Made by a program: the position numbers and the translations under genes
Part shown: piece by piece, positions 1 through 7,327 of the stretch
Position numbering within the stretch: position 1 is the first letter of the stretch
Layout: each line of letters begins with the position of its first letter
Assembly (NCBI GenBank): GCA_030603495.1
Contig: JAUVXR010000030.1
Coordinates: 1 to 29,761 of the forward strand
Source of the DNA: a bacterium
GTDB lineage: Bacteria > Armatimonadota > Zipacnadia > Zipacnadales > Zipacnadaceae
DNA: 29,761 nt
Direction: 5' to 3'
Notes under the pieces: generated by a model
The model's database searches: none
Told to the model about the DNA's origin: nothing
The model's input: the letters and a program-made list of their open reading frames with translations, nothing else

Positions 1-2238
1 ATAGTTGGCATGATGGTGACGGCCCTGTTCATCAGCACACCAAAACGCGTAGCGGTCTAATATTCTGGTGCTGACGCTGAACTGCGCCTTGTGCTGCCGG
101 TTGTTGACCAGCTTTCTTCCATCAGGGTTATGCATCTGCCATATCAACCGGCCATCAAGGAACAACTGGTGCAGGTCTTCTTCGTAACTGTATTGCCAGG
201 CCACATGGTGCCACTTATTGTCCCTTATTCCGGCATCTTCTTGGTTGCCCACAAGGCCCTCGGGCCGTTTCCACGGATGTAGGTCCTTCCAGGTGTAGTC
301 GGCACCCTGAAAATGCACTCCGGGTGCCCAGCTGCCATCGGGGGAATCGTGGTCGGATATATACAATTCCCATACGCCTCGCTCCGACGTGTCATACGTA
401 CCGCAAATATGTCCGAAATCGAAAGGTTTGGTGCTGGTGACACCGAAAGCCTGCACAGGACCGCCGGGCCTTATCCATGCTTCAACAGTCCATTCCTTCT
501 TGCAGGTGCGCAGGTTATGTTTGTCGTTGTTGGTTTCCAAACTAACATTGCCGTGCTCACCATGCCCGGTATCCTGCGGAAAACGACCTTCCCGGCCCGG
601 CCACGCCACTCTTCTGTCGGAATGCCGGCCGGTGCAGGTCAGGGTTAAGGCCTCATCTCCCATCGCATCCTTGGCATACAGGACATCCTCCTTGTCCTGC
701 CAGTCGTACAGGAGTACGGTATTCTCGTCGGCGTTGATTCGCTCCAGTTCCGCGGGAAGAACCCGAATCGCGAGATCTTGAGTCGCGCTCAGGTTGTTGG
801 CATCCGTAGCCGTTACCCGGAACTCGCCTGTGCCGGGGTCAACTGGTACACCCGTCAATTCTCCCGAGGTTTCGTCAAAAGCCATGCCCGCTGGCAGTCT
901 CCCGGAAGCTACCTCCCATTTCACCGGGCTAACCATGTACTCTGTTTCCAGCTCATATTGATAGTGTTTCCCGACAAATGACGGCGGTAGAACATCGGTT
1001 GCTATCTTGCCTTCTTCGATGCCGATGGTAAAGGTATGGCTATCGGTATGGCCACCCTCATCAACGGCCCTGACCGTGAAACGATATTCAGCGCGGTCCG
1101 CCCTGGCTACAACCCCGTGCACAACTCCGTCTTCCTGCAGGGCCAGGCCTTCGGGAAGCTCGCCGTCGGTCTGCGCCCATCTCACCGCTCCATCTGCAGC
1201 GTCAACACCAAGTTCCACCCGATAGGGAATGTTCAGGGCGGCAGACGGCAGTGCTTCCCCGCCGAACCTATGGGCGGCCCGCAGCGATTCGCCCAGGTAA
1301 CCGGCAAAGGGCGTATCGCCGGGACCACCGATAATGGAGAGCCGGTCGGCAACCGGGTACCTCATGACATCGGATATCCGGAGTTCATCCATTTCCCCTA
1401 CAAAATTACCCCGGCCCGACCAAGGTGGGTCATTCCAACACAAAAATCCGCCCACCATAAACGGTACGCCGACATTCTCGTCGGTATCGTTGACAATCTT
1501 CCGGGGAGGCTGAATCCGCCTGACCAGATTCCCGTCCAGAAAAAAGAAATTCATCTGGTCGCGGTAGCGAAACTGCCAGGCCACATGATGCCACTGCTCG
1601 TCTCTTATCCCGGCCGGCTCTTTTCCCGTAAGGCCGGGCACATAAAGGTCGCCGCTGGTGTCGTGGTTGGGATCCTTGCCAGCAAAATTGCCTTCATACC
1701 TGGCTGTCGGCAGAAGTCCATGCTCTGCTTCTGGAGTACTGCCGCCATACAGCAATAATTGAAATCCGCCCCGGACCCCAGTGTGCGACAGATAATAGCC
1801 ATCTTCCGACGATCCGGCAATGTGTGCGTACGTCTTGTTCAACGACGCAAAGCCACCCCATGGTCCGGTGTAACGAACCCAGGCTTCGATGGTCCATTCC
1901 CGGGTACAGGGCTTCAACATCAATTTGGGGTTGTTAACCGGCCCGACAAATACGTTGGCGTCGTCCTCGAGCCGCTCGAAGCGCGCCGTGGCCCCGAAGC
2001 CCGGCCGACTGCCCCACAGTGCCTCTTCGTGGGCCCGCAGCGTCAGCTCACCATCACCACAGGCGTCATGCGTCTCGTCCCCCTCTCCCTCGTCGAAATG
2101 ATACAGAACCACCGTGTGCTCATCCGGCTCGAACGGCTTCGTGAAGTCGTCAGACATCGGACTCTCCTTGCATTGCGTACTCACGAGGCTGACTGCCACA
2201 ATGAGCATCATCAAACCGACAAGACTGGCCGTCTTCAT
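1..2238 (-). CDS. Secreted LamG-domain protein with two putative-Ig repeats (C-terminus outside window)
   Basis: I translated the minus strand from the ATG at 2238 and the frame stays open for 746 codons to the window edge, so the stop lies beyond position 1. A strong Shine-Dalgarno sequence (AAGGAGG) lies about 8 bases upstream. Residues 1-22 look like a signal peptide ending near a Cys at 23, but the lipobox is poor (STQC). Residues about 40-300 form a LamG/concanavalin-like domain (typical pieces: LYHFDEGEGD, EWTIEAWVRY, QWHHVAWQF, FFLDG, GEMDELRIS). Residues about 335-405 and 415-495 are He_PIG-type Ig-like repeats (ending in LPEGLAL..G and LPAGMAFDETSGELTGVP). A second LamG domain follows from about 505 (EWTVEAWIRPG, KWHHVAWQY, LFLDG). 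Such proteins usually bind glycans or act in adhesion outside the cell; the ligand cannot be read from sequence. It lies downstream of the GH42 gene on the same strand, which fits a role in polysaccharide use, but that is inference. Confidence 0.85.
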   Translation of the reverse strand, partial: MKTASLVGLMMLIVAVSLVSTQCKESPMSDDFTKPFEPDEHTVVLYHFDEGEGDETHDACGDGELTLRAHEEALWGSRPGFGATARFERLEDDANVFVGPVNNPKLMLKPCTREWTIEAWVRYTGPWGGFASLNKTYAHIAGSSEDGYYLSHTGVRGGFQLLLYGGSTPEAEHGLLPTARYEGNFAGKDPNHDTSGDLYVPGLTGKEPAGIRDEQWHHVAWQFRYRDQMNFFFLDGNLVRRIQPPRKIVNDTDENVGVPFMVGGFLCWNDPPWSGRGNFVGEMDELRISDVMRYPVADRLSIIGGPGDTPFAGYLGESLRAAHRFGGEALPSAALNIPYRVELGVDAADGAVRWAQTDGELPEGLALQEDGVVHGVVARADRAEYRFTVRAVDEGGHTDSHTFTIGIEEGKIATDVLPPSFVGKHYQYELETEYMVSPVKWEVASGRLPAGMAFDETSGELTGVPVDPGTGEFRVTATDANNLSATQDLAIRVLPAELERINADENTVLLYDWQDKEDVLYAKDAMGDEALTLTCTGRHSDRRVAWPGREGRFPQDTGHGEHGNVSLETNNDKHNLRTCKKEWTVEAWIRPGGPVQAFGVTSTKPFDFGHICGTYDTSERGVWELYISDHDSPDGSWAPGVHFQGADYTWKDLHPWKRPEGLVGNQEDAGIRDNKWHHVAWQYSYEEDLHQLFLDGRLIWQMHNPDGRKLVNNRQHKAQFSVSTRILDRYAFWCADEQGRHHHANY

Positions 2239-2362
2239 AATACTGCCTCCTTTTTAGAAGTGTTTTGCTCAACCTGACATTTCCCAGATGGTATGCCAGG
2301 AATGTCCCTCTTCTCTGCCAACGTCATAGTTCCCTGCCTGGGGGAAAGATTAGTCTGCCCCC

Positions 2363-2572
2363 TTAGCCCACCCCGAAGCAGAACGCATATAGCTTCGCCC
2401 CGAACTACAGCTCGAAGCGCAGTCGTATCGGCTGGCCCGCAAGCGCCGAGACATCTGACTCGCCCGGCGCCAAAGCGGATGCGTCGCTGCGCATCTGCTT
2501 GCCCAAGCTGAACTCAAAGTCCAGAACCACTCGGCGGCCAGTGAGCACGGCATGGGGCTGACCCGTGCCCCT
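2363..2572 (-). pseudogene. Decayed 3' end of a gene with a beta-sandwich-type C-terminus
   Basis: Between GH42 and the LamG gene the minus strand carries an open frame without its own start, beginning near GTGQPHAVLTGRRVVLDF and continuing through SDVSALAGQPIRLRFEL to a TAG at 2405-2407. The same frame continues for 13 more codons (FGAKLYAFCFGVG) to a TAA at 2363-2365. The pattern 'xLAGxPIRLRFxLxxAxLYAFxF' is the usual very end of many glycosidase-like or exported proteins of Planctomycetota and Armatimonadota type, from memory. An in-frame stop inside that conserved tail and the absence of any N-terminal part suggest a relic. The frame differs from that of GH42, so it is not a simple read-through tail. 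It fills most of the otherwise gene-free stretch 2239-2579. Family identity is inferred from a short motif only. Confidence 0.5.
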
Positions 2573-2579
2573 GCTCCTC

Positions 2580-4757
2580 CTACTTCAGAAGCAGAACCAC
2601 GGCATTCTCCGGACCGACCTCCAGCGAAATATTGCCAGCGGTGACGGAATATGTCTCTCCGGTCACGATGTTCTCACCCCTCTCGAACCCATCCGGCACA
2701 CCAAGTGCTTCGTTGACCACTTCGGCATGGTGGTCGTTAAAGGCAACCAGCAAAGCTCCTTTGTCGCTTGTGATGAGACGCGGCCGCAAACGAACGCCGT
2801 GGACGACTGGCTCGGCGTGTCTCAGGAGAATCTCCCGGACGAGGGAGTGAGCTTCCGGGATGTTCTTGCACAGCGCTAGGCCCATGTAAGTGCCGAAATA
2901 GTAGACCTGGCCCTTGCCGTACTCGTGATGTGCCGCCAGGACCATGTCGCCACAGCACCCCAAAGGCATCGCGCCTTTCAGCTCCAGAGCCGCCAGGTAC
3001 CCGTGCGCGGGAACCTGTGCTTGGATGGGTTGGGTGAAGTCTATGGGAGGGCCTAGATGGATGGGATCCAGAGGGGACAAGCCCACCCGGATTTGTCTTT
3101 CAAGAGTGCCGTCGGCGGTCGGTACAGCGATGGTGTTACTGGGATCCGAACACACCTGCTCGCCTTCGACCAATCCAGCCGCCTCGCGAAGCGCGCCCGC
3201 AGGCAAATCCGGCCTCATAAAGCCATGTTCGTCGAACATTCCGGTCCGGACTTCAGTGATCAATACCCCACCCTCACGGACAAACCGAGCGATCCAGTCG
3301 GCCACATGGTCCGGCATGGTCAATGCCATGGGCACGATCAATACGTCTTCCCGGATATCGTCCAGTGTCTCGTACGTGACATACCGCGCTGTCAGGTCCG
3401 ACTTCCAGAGGGCACGGTAGTACCCGATGTGTGAATCGCCGTACAGGGTGTCCTCCAGTTCCATGGCAAACAGGAGTGACGAATTGTCCGGATCATACAA
3501 CACGGCGACCTGCGCAGGTACTCGGACGCCAAGAAGGATATCCTGGTGCTTCCTCAGCAGGGCGGCTGTGTCCCTGATGGCCAGGCTTCGTGCGGTGGGC
3601 TGTCCGTTTGGCCGCACCATTCCGCAGTTGCCGGCTTCATGGCCGGTGCGTTCCGGCAGATAGCACCAGTGCATGGTTCCTTCGGATCCGAGGACGGCGG
3701 CCAGCCAGTTCCACACGTGATAGTCCCTGGCCCGGGGGATCCGGCCTGCCTTGAACCCCCGAATGGACCCTGCTCCGCCGGGCATCTCGCTGATCCAGAA
3801 GGCCTTGCCCCGAGCAGCCGAACGCGTCAACTCAATGACCTGCGCGCAGGTAGCCAAGTCCCAACTGAAGCCCTGAGGCCCAAAGCTCGTACCCCACATA
3901 TCGACCGGTTCGGCGAACTTCCAGTTATGAATACAGGCATTGGCACGGGGGAGGACCGGGGGCACCGCGCCGGAGTGACTTATCACCATCCGTGCCGGAT
4001 CCTCCTCCTTGATGACTTTCACCCGCCATCGCATCTGCTCCTGCAGTTCGTCGAGCCAGAACCGCATCCAGTCTAACCAGTCCGCATAGTTGCCATGGAG
4101 GATAGGCGGGTTGACGTGACTGAGGCAAGAATACGCGCGTCTCCAGGCTTTATTAAAGCTATCCACATCGCCGTAGCGGCGTTCCAGCCACGCTTGAAAC
4201 GCCGCTCTTGACGCCTGGCAATAGCAGTAGACCTTGTCGCCCACGGTTCCCCACATGTTGTTGCACCAGACTGGCTCGAGATGCGGCTCGTTCCAGCAAT
4301 CATAGAGCCGCAGGTTGTCTCGCCCTTTGAACTCCCTGACCATCTGCCGCACATAGCGTTCCGCATTCTGGATTACCACATCATGGTGGAAACATAGGCC
4401 CGGGTGCCCTCCACCCGGCGTCGCCTCCTGGGCGCCCAATTCGATCGCCCGGCCGTTGGCGTTGACATAGCGGGCCTCGGGGTGCTCCGCTTCGAGCCAG
4501 TAGGGGGCGTTCTCCAGGCTCAGTTCTAAGAGAACCTCAAGCCCCACCTCCTCACAGATATCAAAGAGCTCATGCACTTCGTCAAAATCAAACTTGTCGG
4601 GCTCCCGGTGGTGCCAGTTCCACAACATGCGGAACTTCACCAGATCGAACCCCATCTCATGCTTAATCGTTTGCAGATGGCGCCGATGCTCGTCTCGGGG
4701 AGGCGTGGGAGGTCGCCAGTAATGTGTGCCGTAGGTGAAGCTTCGCGTCGTGTTCAT
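2580..4757 (-). CDS. Beta-galactosidase, glycoside hydrolase family 42
   Basis: The 725-residue product has the GH42 layout. A TIM-barrel occupies residues about 1-380 with the acid/base Glu157 in CWNEPH and the likely nucleophile Glu324 in WISEMPGG. A trimerisation-type Rossmann domain (about 405-520, starting QVAVLYDPDNSSLLFAM) and a small beta C-domain follow. It would hydrolyse terminal beta-galactosides, and some relatives take alpha-arabinopyranosides. There is no signal peptide, so it acts in the cytoplasm on imported oligosaccharides. The zinc cluster of many GH42 enzymes (CYCxxC) is reduced here to Cys178-Tyr-Cys180 followed by QAS, so the metal site may be incomplete. The start is supported by AAAGGA about 8 bases before the ATG. 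Only 21 bp separate the ATG from the insertion sequence, so the native promoter has probably been replaced or lost. It may be cotranscribed with the LamG gene downstream. Confidence 0.9.
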   Translation of the reverse strand: MNTTRSFTYGTHYWRPPTPPRDEHRRHLQTIKHEMGFDLVKFRMLWNWHHREPDKFDFDEVHELFDICEEVGLEVLLELSLENAPYWLEAEHPEARYVNANGRAIELGAQEATPGGGHPGLCFHHDVVIQNAERYVRQMVREFKGRDNLRLYDCWNEPHLEPVWCNNMWGTVGDKVYCYCQASRAAFQAWLERRYGDVDSFNKAWRRAYSCLSHVNPPILHGNYADWLDWMRFWLDELQEQMRWRVKVIKEEDPARMVISHSGAVPPVLPRANACIHNWKFAEPVDMWGTSFGPQGFSWDLATCAQVIELTRSAARGKAFWISEMPGGAGSIRGFKAGRIPRARDYHVWNWLAAVLGSEGTMHWCYLPERTGHEAGNCGMVRPNGQPTARSLAIRDTAALLRKHQDILLGVRVPAQVAVLYDPDNSSLLFAMELEDTLYGDSHIGYYRALWKSDLTARYVTYETLDDIREDVLIVPMALTMPDHVADWIARFVREGGVLITEVRTGMFDEHGFMRPDLPAGALREAAGLVEGEQVCSDPSNTIAVPTADGTLERQIRVGLSPLDPIHLGPPIDFTQPIQAQVPAHGYLAALELKGAMPLGCCGDMVLAAHHEYGKGQVYYFGTYMGLALCKNIPEAHSLVREILLRHAEPVVHGVRLRPRLITSDKGALLVAFNDHHAEVVNEALGVPDGFERGENIVTGETYSVTAGNISLEVGPENAVVLLLK

Positions 4758-4788
4758 GGGCGTATCCTTTCTCTACGGGAGATTGTTG

Positions 4789-4814
4789 TAAAAACTACCT
4801 CTCACAATTGAGAG
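4789..4814 (-). terminator. Hairpin plus U-run near the IS left end
   Basis: On the minus strand a 6-bp stem (CTCTCA / TGAGAG, loop ATTG) is followed by GTAGTTTTT. It lies downstream of the transposase stop and inside the left inverted-repeat region, so it could end transposase transcripts before they enter the GH42 gene. The stem is short and A/T-rich, so termination would be weak. Confidence 0.3.
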
Positions 4815-4968
4815 AGTACGATATTCAGTTTTTTTCAAGCGATACTGCTAGTATTACTTATTCAGTTTTTTGGTTTAGTTGTGGTTCGGGCGCTTTCTAA
4901 GCGACATTTCACGGGCGCCGTCTGGTTGTTTATCCTCGTCCCGCGATGTGTCGCTGTCTATCACCTCT

Positions 4969-5987
4969 TCAGCCTACCGCCGGACATAGTTTATCGCTGG
5001 TCCGGCCCAGTCCGGCGCTTAACAGTCTGACTATCTTCTTGCAATTGACCACGATACAGGTCAGCAGCATTTGTACGGTAACTTTCGCCAGCCCCCAGTA
5101 ACGCACCTTCCTCAGTCCGTGATACTTTTTCTGCTCAGCAAATTTGCGTTCGATGTTGGGACGCTCACGTTGGCTTTTGGGGTTGGCTTGGCTAATGAGC
5201 TTGGGATTAGTGCGATTCCTCTTTACAATTATGCTAGAACGCTGACCATTGTCTTTCAGGCGCTGATGGTTGGCGTTGGTGCGTAGCCTTTGTCGGTAGT
5301 CACGTCTCGCGCGCGGGGGTCTATCAGGGGACTAAATACCTGGCTGTCAGCAACGTTTCCGGGTGTCACGGCCACCGCCGTGATCAGCTCAGTGTCGGCA
5401 TCTAGGGCGATATGCTCCTTATAGCCATAGAAGCTTTTGGTTTCGCTTTTGCGCCCGAAGCGGGCGTCGGGATCGGGTGAACCGGGCAGCTCTGCGGGCG
5501 GAGTGCCCGACGGTGGTGGGGACAGGCGAAACAAGTCAGCTTTAGCCTGCAAGTGAGTAGCATCAATAATCCGCAGGCGGTCGCTTACCAGCCCTACCTC
5601 GTGTGCTCGGCCGATAATGCGGTTGAAAATTTCCTGAAACTTCTCCGGCCCCAGCCGGCTACGAAAGCGGCATAAGGTGCTATAGTCTGGGGCGCCCTCT
5701 TCGGGCTGCAGGCCGGTAAACCACTTGCAGGCCAGGTGCAGGTTGACCTGCTCTTCAATCTCCCGATCGGACAGGTCATAGAGGAATTGCAGAAACACAA
5801 CTTTGAATAGCACCAACGGGTCCCAGGAAGGCCGGCCGTTGTCCGGACAATAGCAATCGCTGACCAAGTCGGAGACAAAGCTGAAATCCACTGCGGCTGC
5901 TAGTTTGCGCAATAGATGATCCGGGGGGATTAGTTCTTCATAGATCATTCCGAAAAAGCTGCTTGGGGTACTGTGCTCTCCTTGCAT
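4969..5987 (-). pseudogene. IS transposase interrupted by one frameshift
   Basis: The first frame runs from the ATG at 5987 (AGGAGG just upstream) for 243 codons and stops at 5256-5258. It has the DUF772-type start (MIYEELIPPDHLLRKLAAAVDF) and the first two catalytic Asp regions (RIIDATHLQAKADL and VTPGNVADSQVF). Conservation then breaks after DKGYA. Stepping back one base near 5280-5283 restores TNANHQRLKDNG and continues through SQRERPNIERKFAEQKK to a TGA at 4969-4971. That second part holds the catalytic Glu (IERKFAE), so the protein as read without a shift lacks the DDE triad. The restored length is about 339 residues, normal for such elements. The site is not a classic slippery heptamer, so I read this as a one-base deletion or an assembly error rather than programmed frameshifting. 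Confidence 0.85.
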
Positions 5988-6033
5988 ACTATCCTCCTAT
6001 CCGCCGGCATCGGCTATTCTGCTTTTCGATTAC

Positions 6034-6061
6034 ATTATACCCCCCCCCCTAAAAATGTCAA
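6034..6061 (-). promoter_or_regulatory. Consensus sigma-70 promoter of the transposase with a C10 tract in its spacer
   Basis: On the minus strand TTGACA (6056-6061) and TATAAT (6034-6039) are both perfect consensus hexamers, 16 bp apart. The spacer is five T, one A and then ten G on the transcribed strand (C10 at 6040-6049 on the plus strand). It lies about 45 bp upstream of the transposase ATG. A homopolymer in the spacer could change length by slippage and so change promoter strength. Confidence 0.85.
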
Positions 6062-6082
6062 GAGGGGTTTTGCAACAGTCTC

Positions 6083-6219
6083 TACAGATATATCCGCCGC
6101 CCGCGCCCATTACCTCAATGCGCTCGCGCACCTCCGCTCCGATAGCCTCCAAGTATTGGTGGCGATTATCCCGCAATTTCTGGCCCACGCGGCCCATGAT
6201 GTGCGGACTCTGTGCCCAG
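6083..6219 (-). pseudogene. Fragment of a second nitrilase-like gene, cut by the IS
   Basis: The minus strand below the nitrilase stop encodes SPHIMGRVGQKLRDNRHQ followed by YLEAIGAEVRE. This matches the nitrilase next door (NPHIMGRVTQKLWDNRHQ, then DPQAIEAELRG), with clear DNA-level similarity too. Similarity fades near 6110 and the IS end lies at 6082. The fragment has neither a start nor the catalytic Glu, Lys and Cys regions. The sequence on the other side of the IS does not continue the nitrilase, so the rest has been lost. It is most simply the remains of a tandem paralogue. Confidence 0.7.
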
Positions 6220-7185
6220 CTATATCCCCTTCTTATCGAATCTGACTTTGCGGGTGTCTTCTTCCCAGCCGGTCGGCATTGCCAGCGGCCCGTATAGCTC
6301 GGGCCGCCGGGTCTTGATCCAGCGTCTGCCGGTGGACTGGTCCAGCAGTGCCGCATCCAACTCGGCGACGACCATGTCGTCACCGGCCGTGCACGTCTCG
6401 GCCAGGATGCGGCCGTACGGGTCAATGATCATCGCGTTGCCCGTACGGATATCGTCATCATCAACGCCTATGCCATTGCTGAATATCAGAAAGATCCCGT
6501 TGTCATGAGCGCGTGTCGGCAGCCAACGCATCAGCCACCCTCGCCCCTTGGGCCCCCGCAGCTCCGCCTCGATAGCCTGTGGGTCCTGGTGGCGATTATC
6601 CCATAGCTTCTGAGTCACCCGGCCCATAATGTGGGGATTCTTGGAGGCGCAGCCGCCAGTCTGGTGCGGCGCGAGAAGCACCTCCGCGCCGTCAAGCACG
6701 GTCAGGCGCACGTTCTCTCCGATGTTGTTATCATAGCAGGTTAACACTCCAGCCCGGCAACCGTGAGGGGTATCGAAAACCGTGAACTCGTCGCCGGATT
6801 GCATATGTTCGCTAATAAAGCAGTGGATCTTGCGGTGGCGGCGAATCTCACCGTTCGGCATGGCGACGACGTAGGTATTGTATAGGGTTCCCTCGGACGT
6901 GATCTCCACCAGGCCTGCGCCGATTGTCATGTCGTGCTCTTGGGCCAGACCCATCAAGTGCTGTGAAGACTGGCCCGTGGGGATGAGCTCGGCTAGCGCA
7001 ACGAGCTTGTCTTTGGACAGATGCCGCAAGTGCCAGTAGCCGCTAATGCAACACTCAGGGAATACCGTAATGGCCACAGCTTGCTCAGCGGCCTGCCTGA
7101 CGAACCTCGTTATTTTGGCGAGGTTCGCCGGCTTGTCACCGGCGGCGTGCTCAATTTGAACAGCGGCGACACGAATATCCTTCAT
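6220..7185 (-). CDS. Nitrilase-superfamily carbon-nitrogen hydrolase
   Basis: The product (321 residues from this start) begins MKDIRVAAVQIEH, the usual first strand of the family. The catalytic triad is visible: Glu44 in VFPECCISGY, Lys119 in RRHRKIHCF and Cys150 in VLTCYDNNIGE. It should hydrolyse an amide, carbamoyl or nitrile C-N bond; the substrate cannot be told, though absence of a signal peptide makes it cytoplasmic. The insertion between about 190 and 230 (GGCASKNPHIMGRVTQKLW and following) is reminiscent of a C-N hydrolase subgroup from uncultured soil bacteria. Possible starts are ATGs at 7194, 7191 and 7185; I chose 7185 because GGGAG lies 9 bases before it and the protein then begins at the family start. 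The open frame continues upstream to 7344 but that part looks noncoding and would overlap the divergent phosphofructokinase gene. Confidence 0.88.
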   Translation of the reverse strand: MKDIRVAAVQIEHAAGDKPANLAKITRFVRQAAEQAVAITVFPECCISGYWHLRHLSKDKLVALAELIPTGQSSQHLMGLAQEHDMTIGAGLVEITSEGTLYNTYVVAMPNGEIRRHRKIHCFISEHMQSGDEFTVFDTPHGCRAGVLTCYDNNIGENVRLTVLDGAEVLLAPHQTGGCASKNPHIMGRVTQKLWDNRHQDPQAIEAELRGPKGRGWLMRWLPTRAHDNGIFLIFSNGIGVDDDDIRTGNAMIIDPYGRILAETCTAGDDMVVAELDAALLDQSTGRRWIKTRRPELYGPLAMPTGWEEDTRKVRFDKKGI

Positions 7186-7327
7186 TGGCATCATCTCCCG
7201 ATTCTGGCCTTGGTGTATTGTGTCTTCCGCGTGCGCGGGCCGCGGACCTCTGGGTGGAAGGAGTTTTCTGCGAGGCGCGGAATAGTACAGCGACGTACCA
7301 AAGTGAAATGCGAAGGGATGATATTGG

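Larger units (their letters stand above)
4779..6082 (-). mobile_element. Complete insertion sequence with DDE transposase (IS5/IS1182-like)
   Basis: Reading inward, the left end (4779 onward) is GAGATTGTTGTAAAA and the right end (6082 downward) is GAGACTGTTGCAAAA, an inverted repeat matching at 13 of 15 positions. The enclosed 1304 bp carry one transposase gene on the minus strand. The five bases flanking the ends are TACGG on the left and TACAG on the right, a possible slightly decayed target duplication; the wider strings TCTCTACGG and TCTCTACAG also match. The left end abuts the GH42 ribosome-binding region and the right end lies in a fragment of a nitrilase-like gene. Family assignment rests on the transposase (DUF772-type N-terminus, DDE domain). 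Exact ends are inferred by eye. Confidence 0.8.

Noticed and set aside
4780-4815. Lac-operator-like sequence (ATTGT ... ACAAT arms, CTCTCACAATTGAGAG palindrome) before GH42
   Set aside because: The left part is the inverted repeat of the insertion sequence and matches its other end, so it is explained by the IS and not by a sugar-responsive operator.
5256-5300. Programmed -1 frameshift in the transposase
   Set aside because: The bases around the shift (CTACGCA on the coding strand) do not form a slippery heptamer and no stimulating hairpin is obvious; a one-base loss is simpler.
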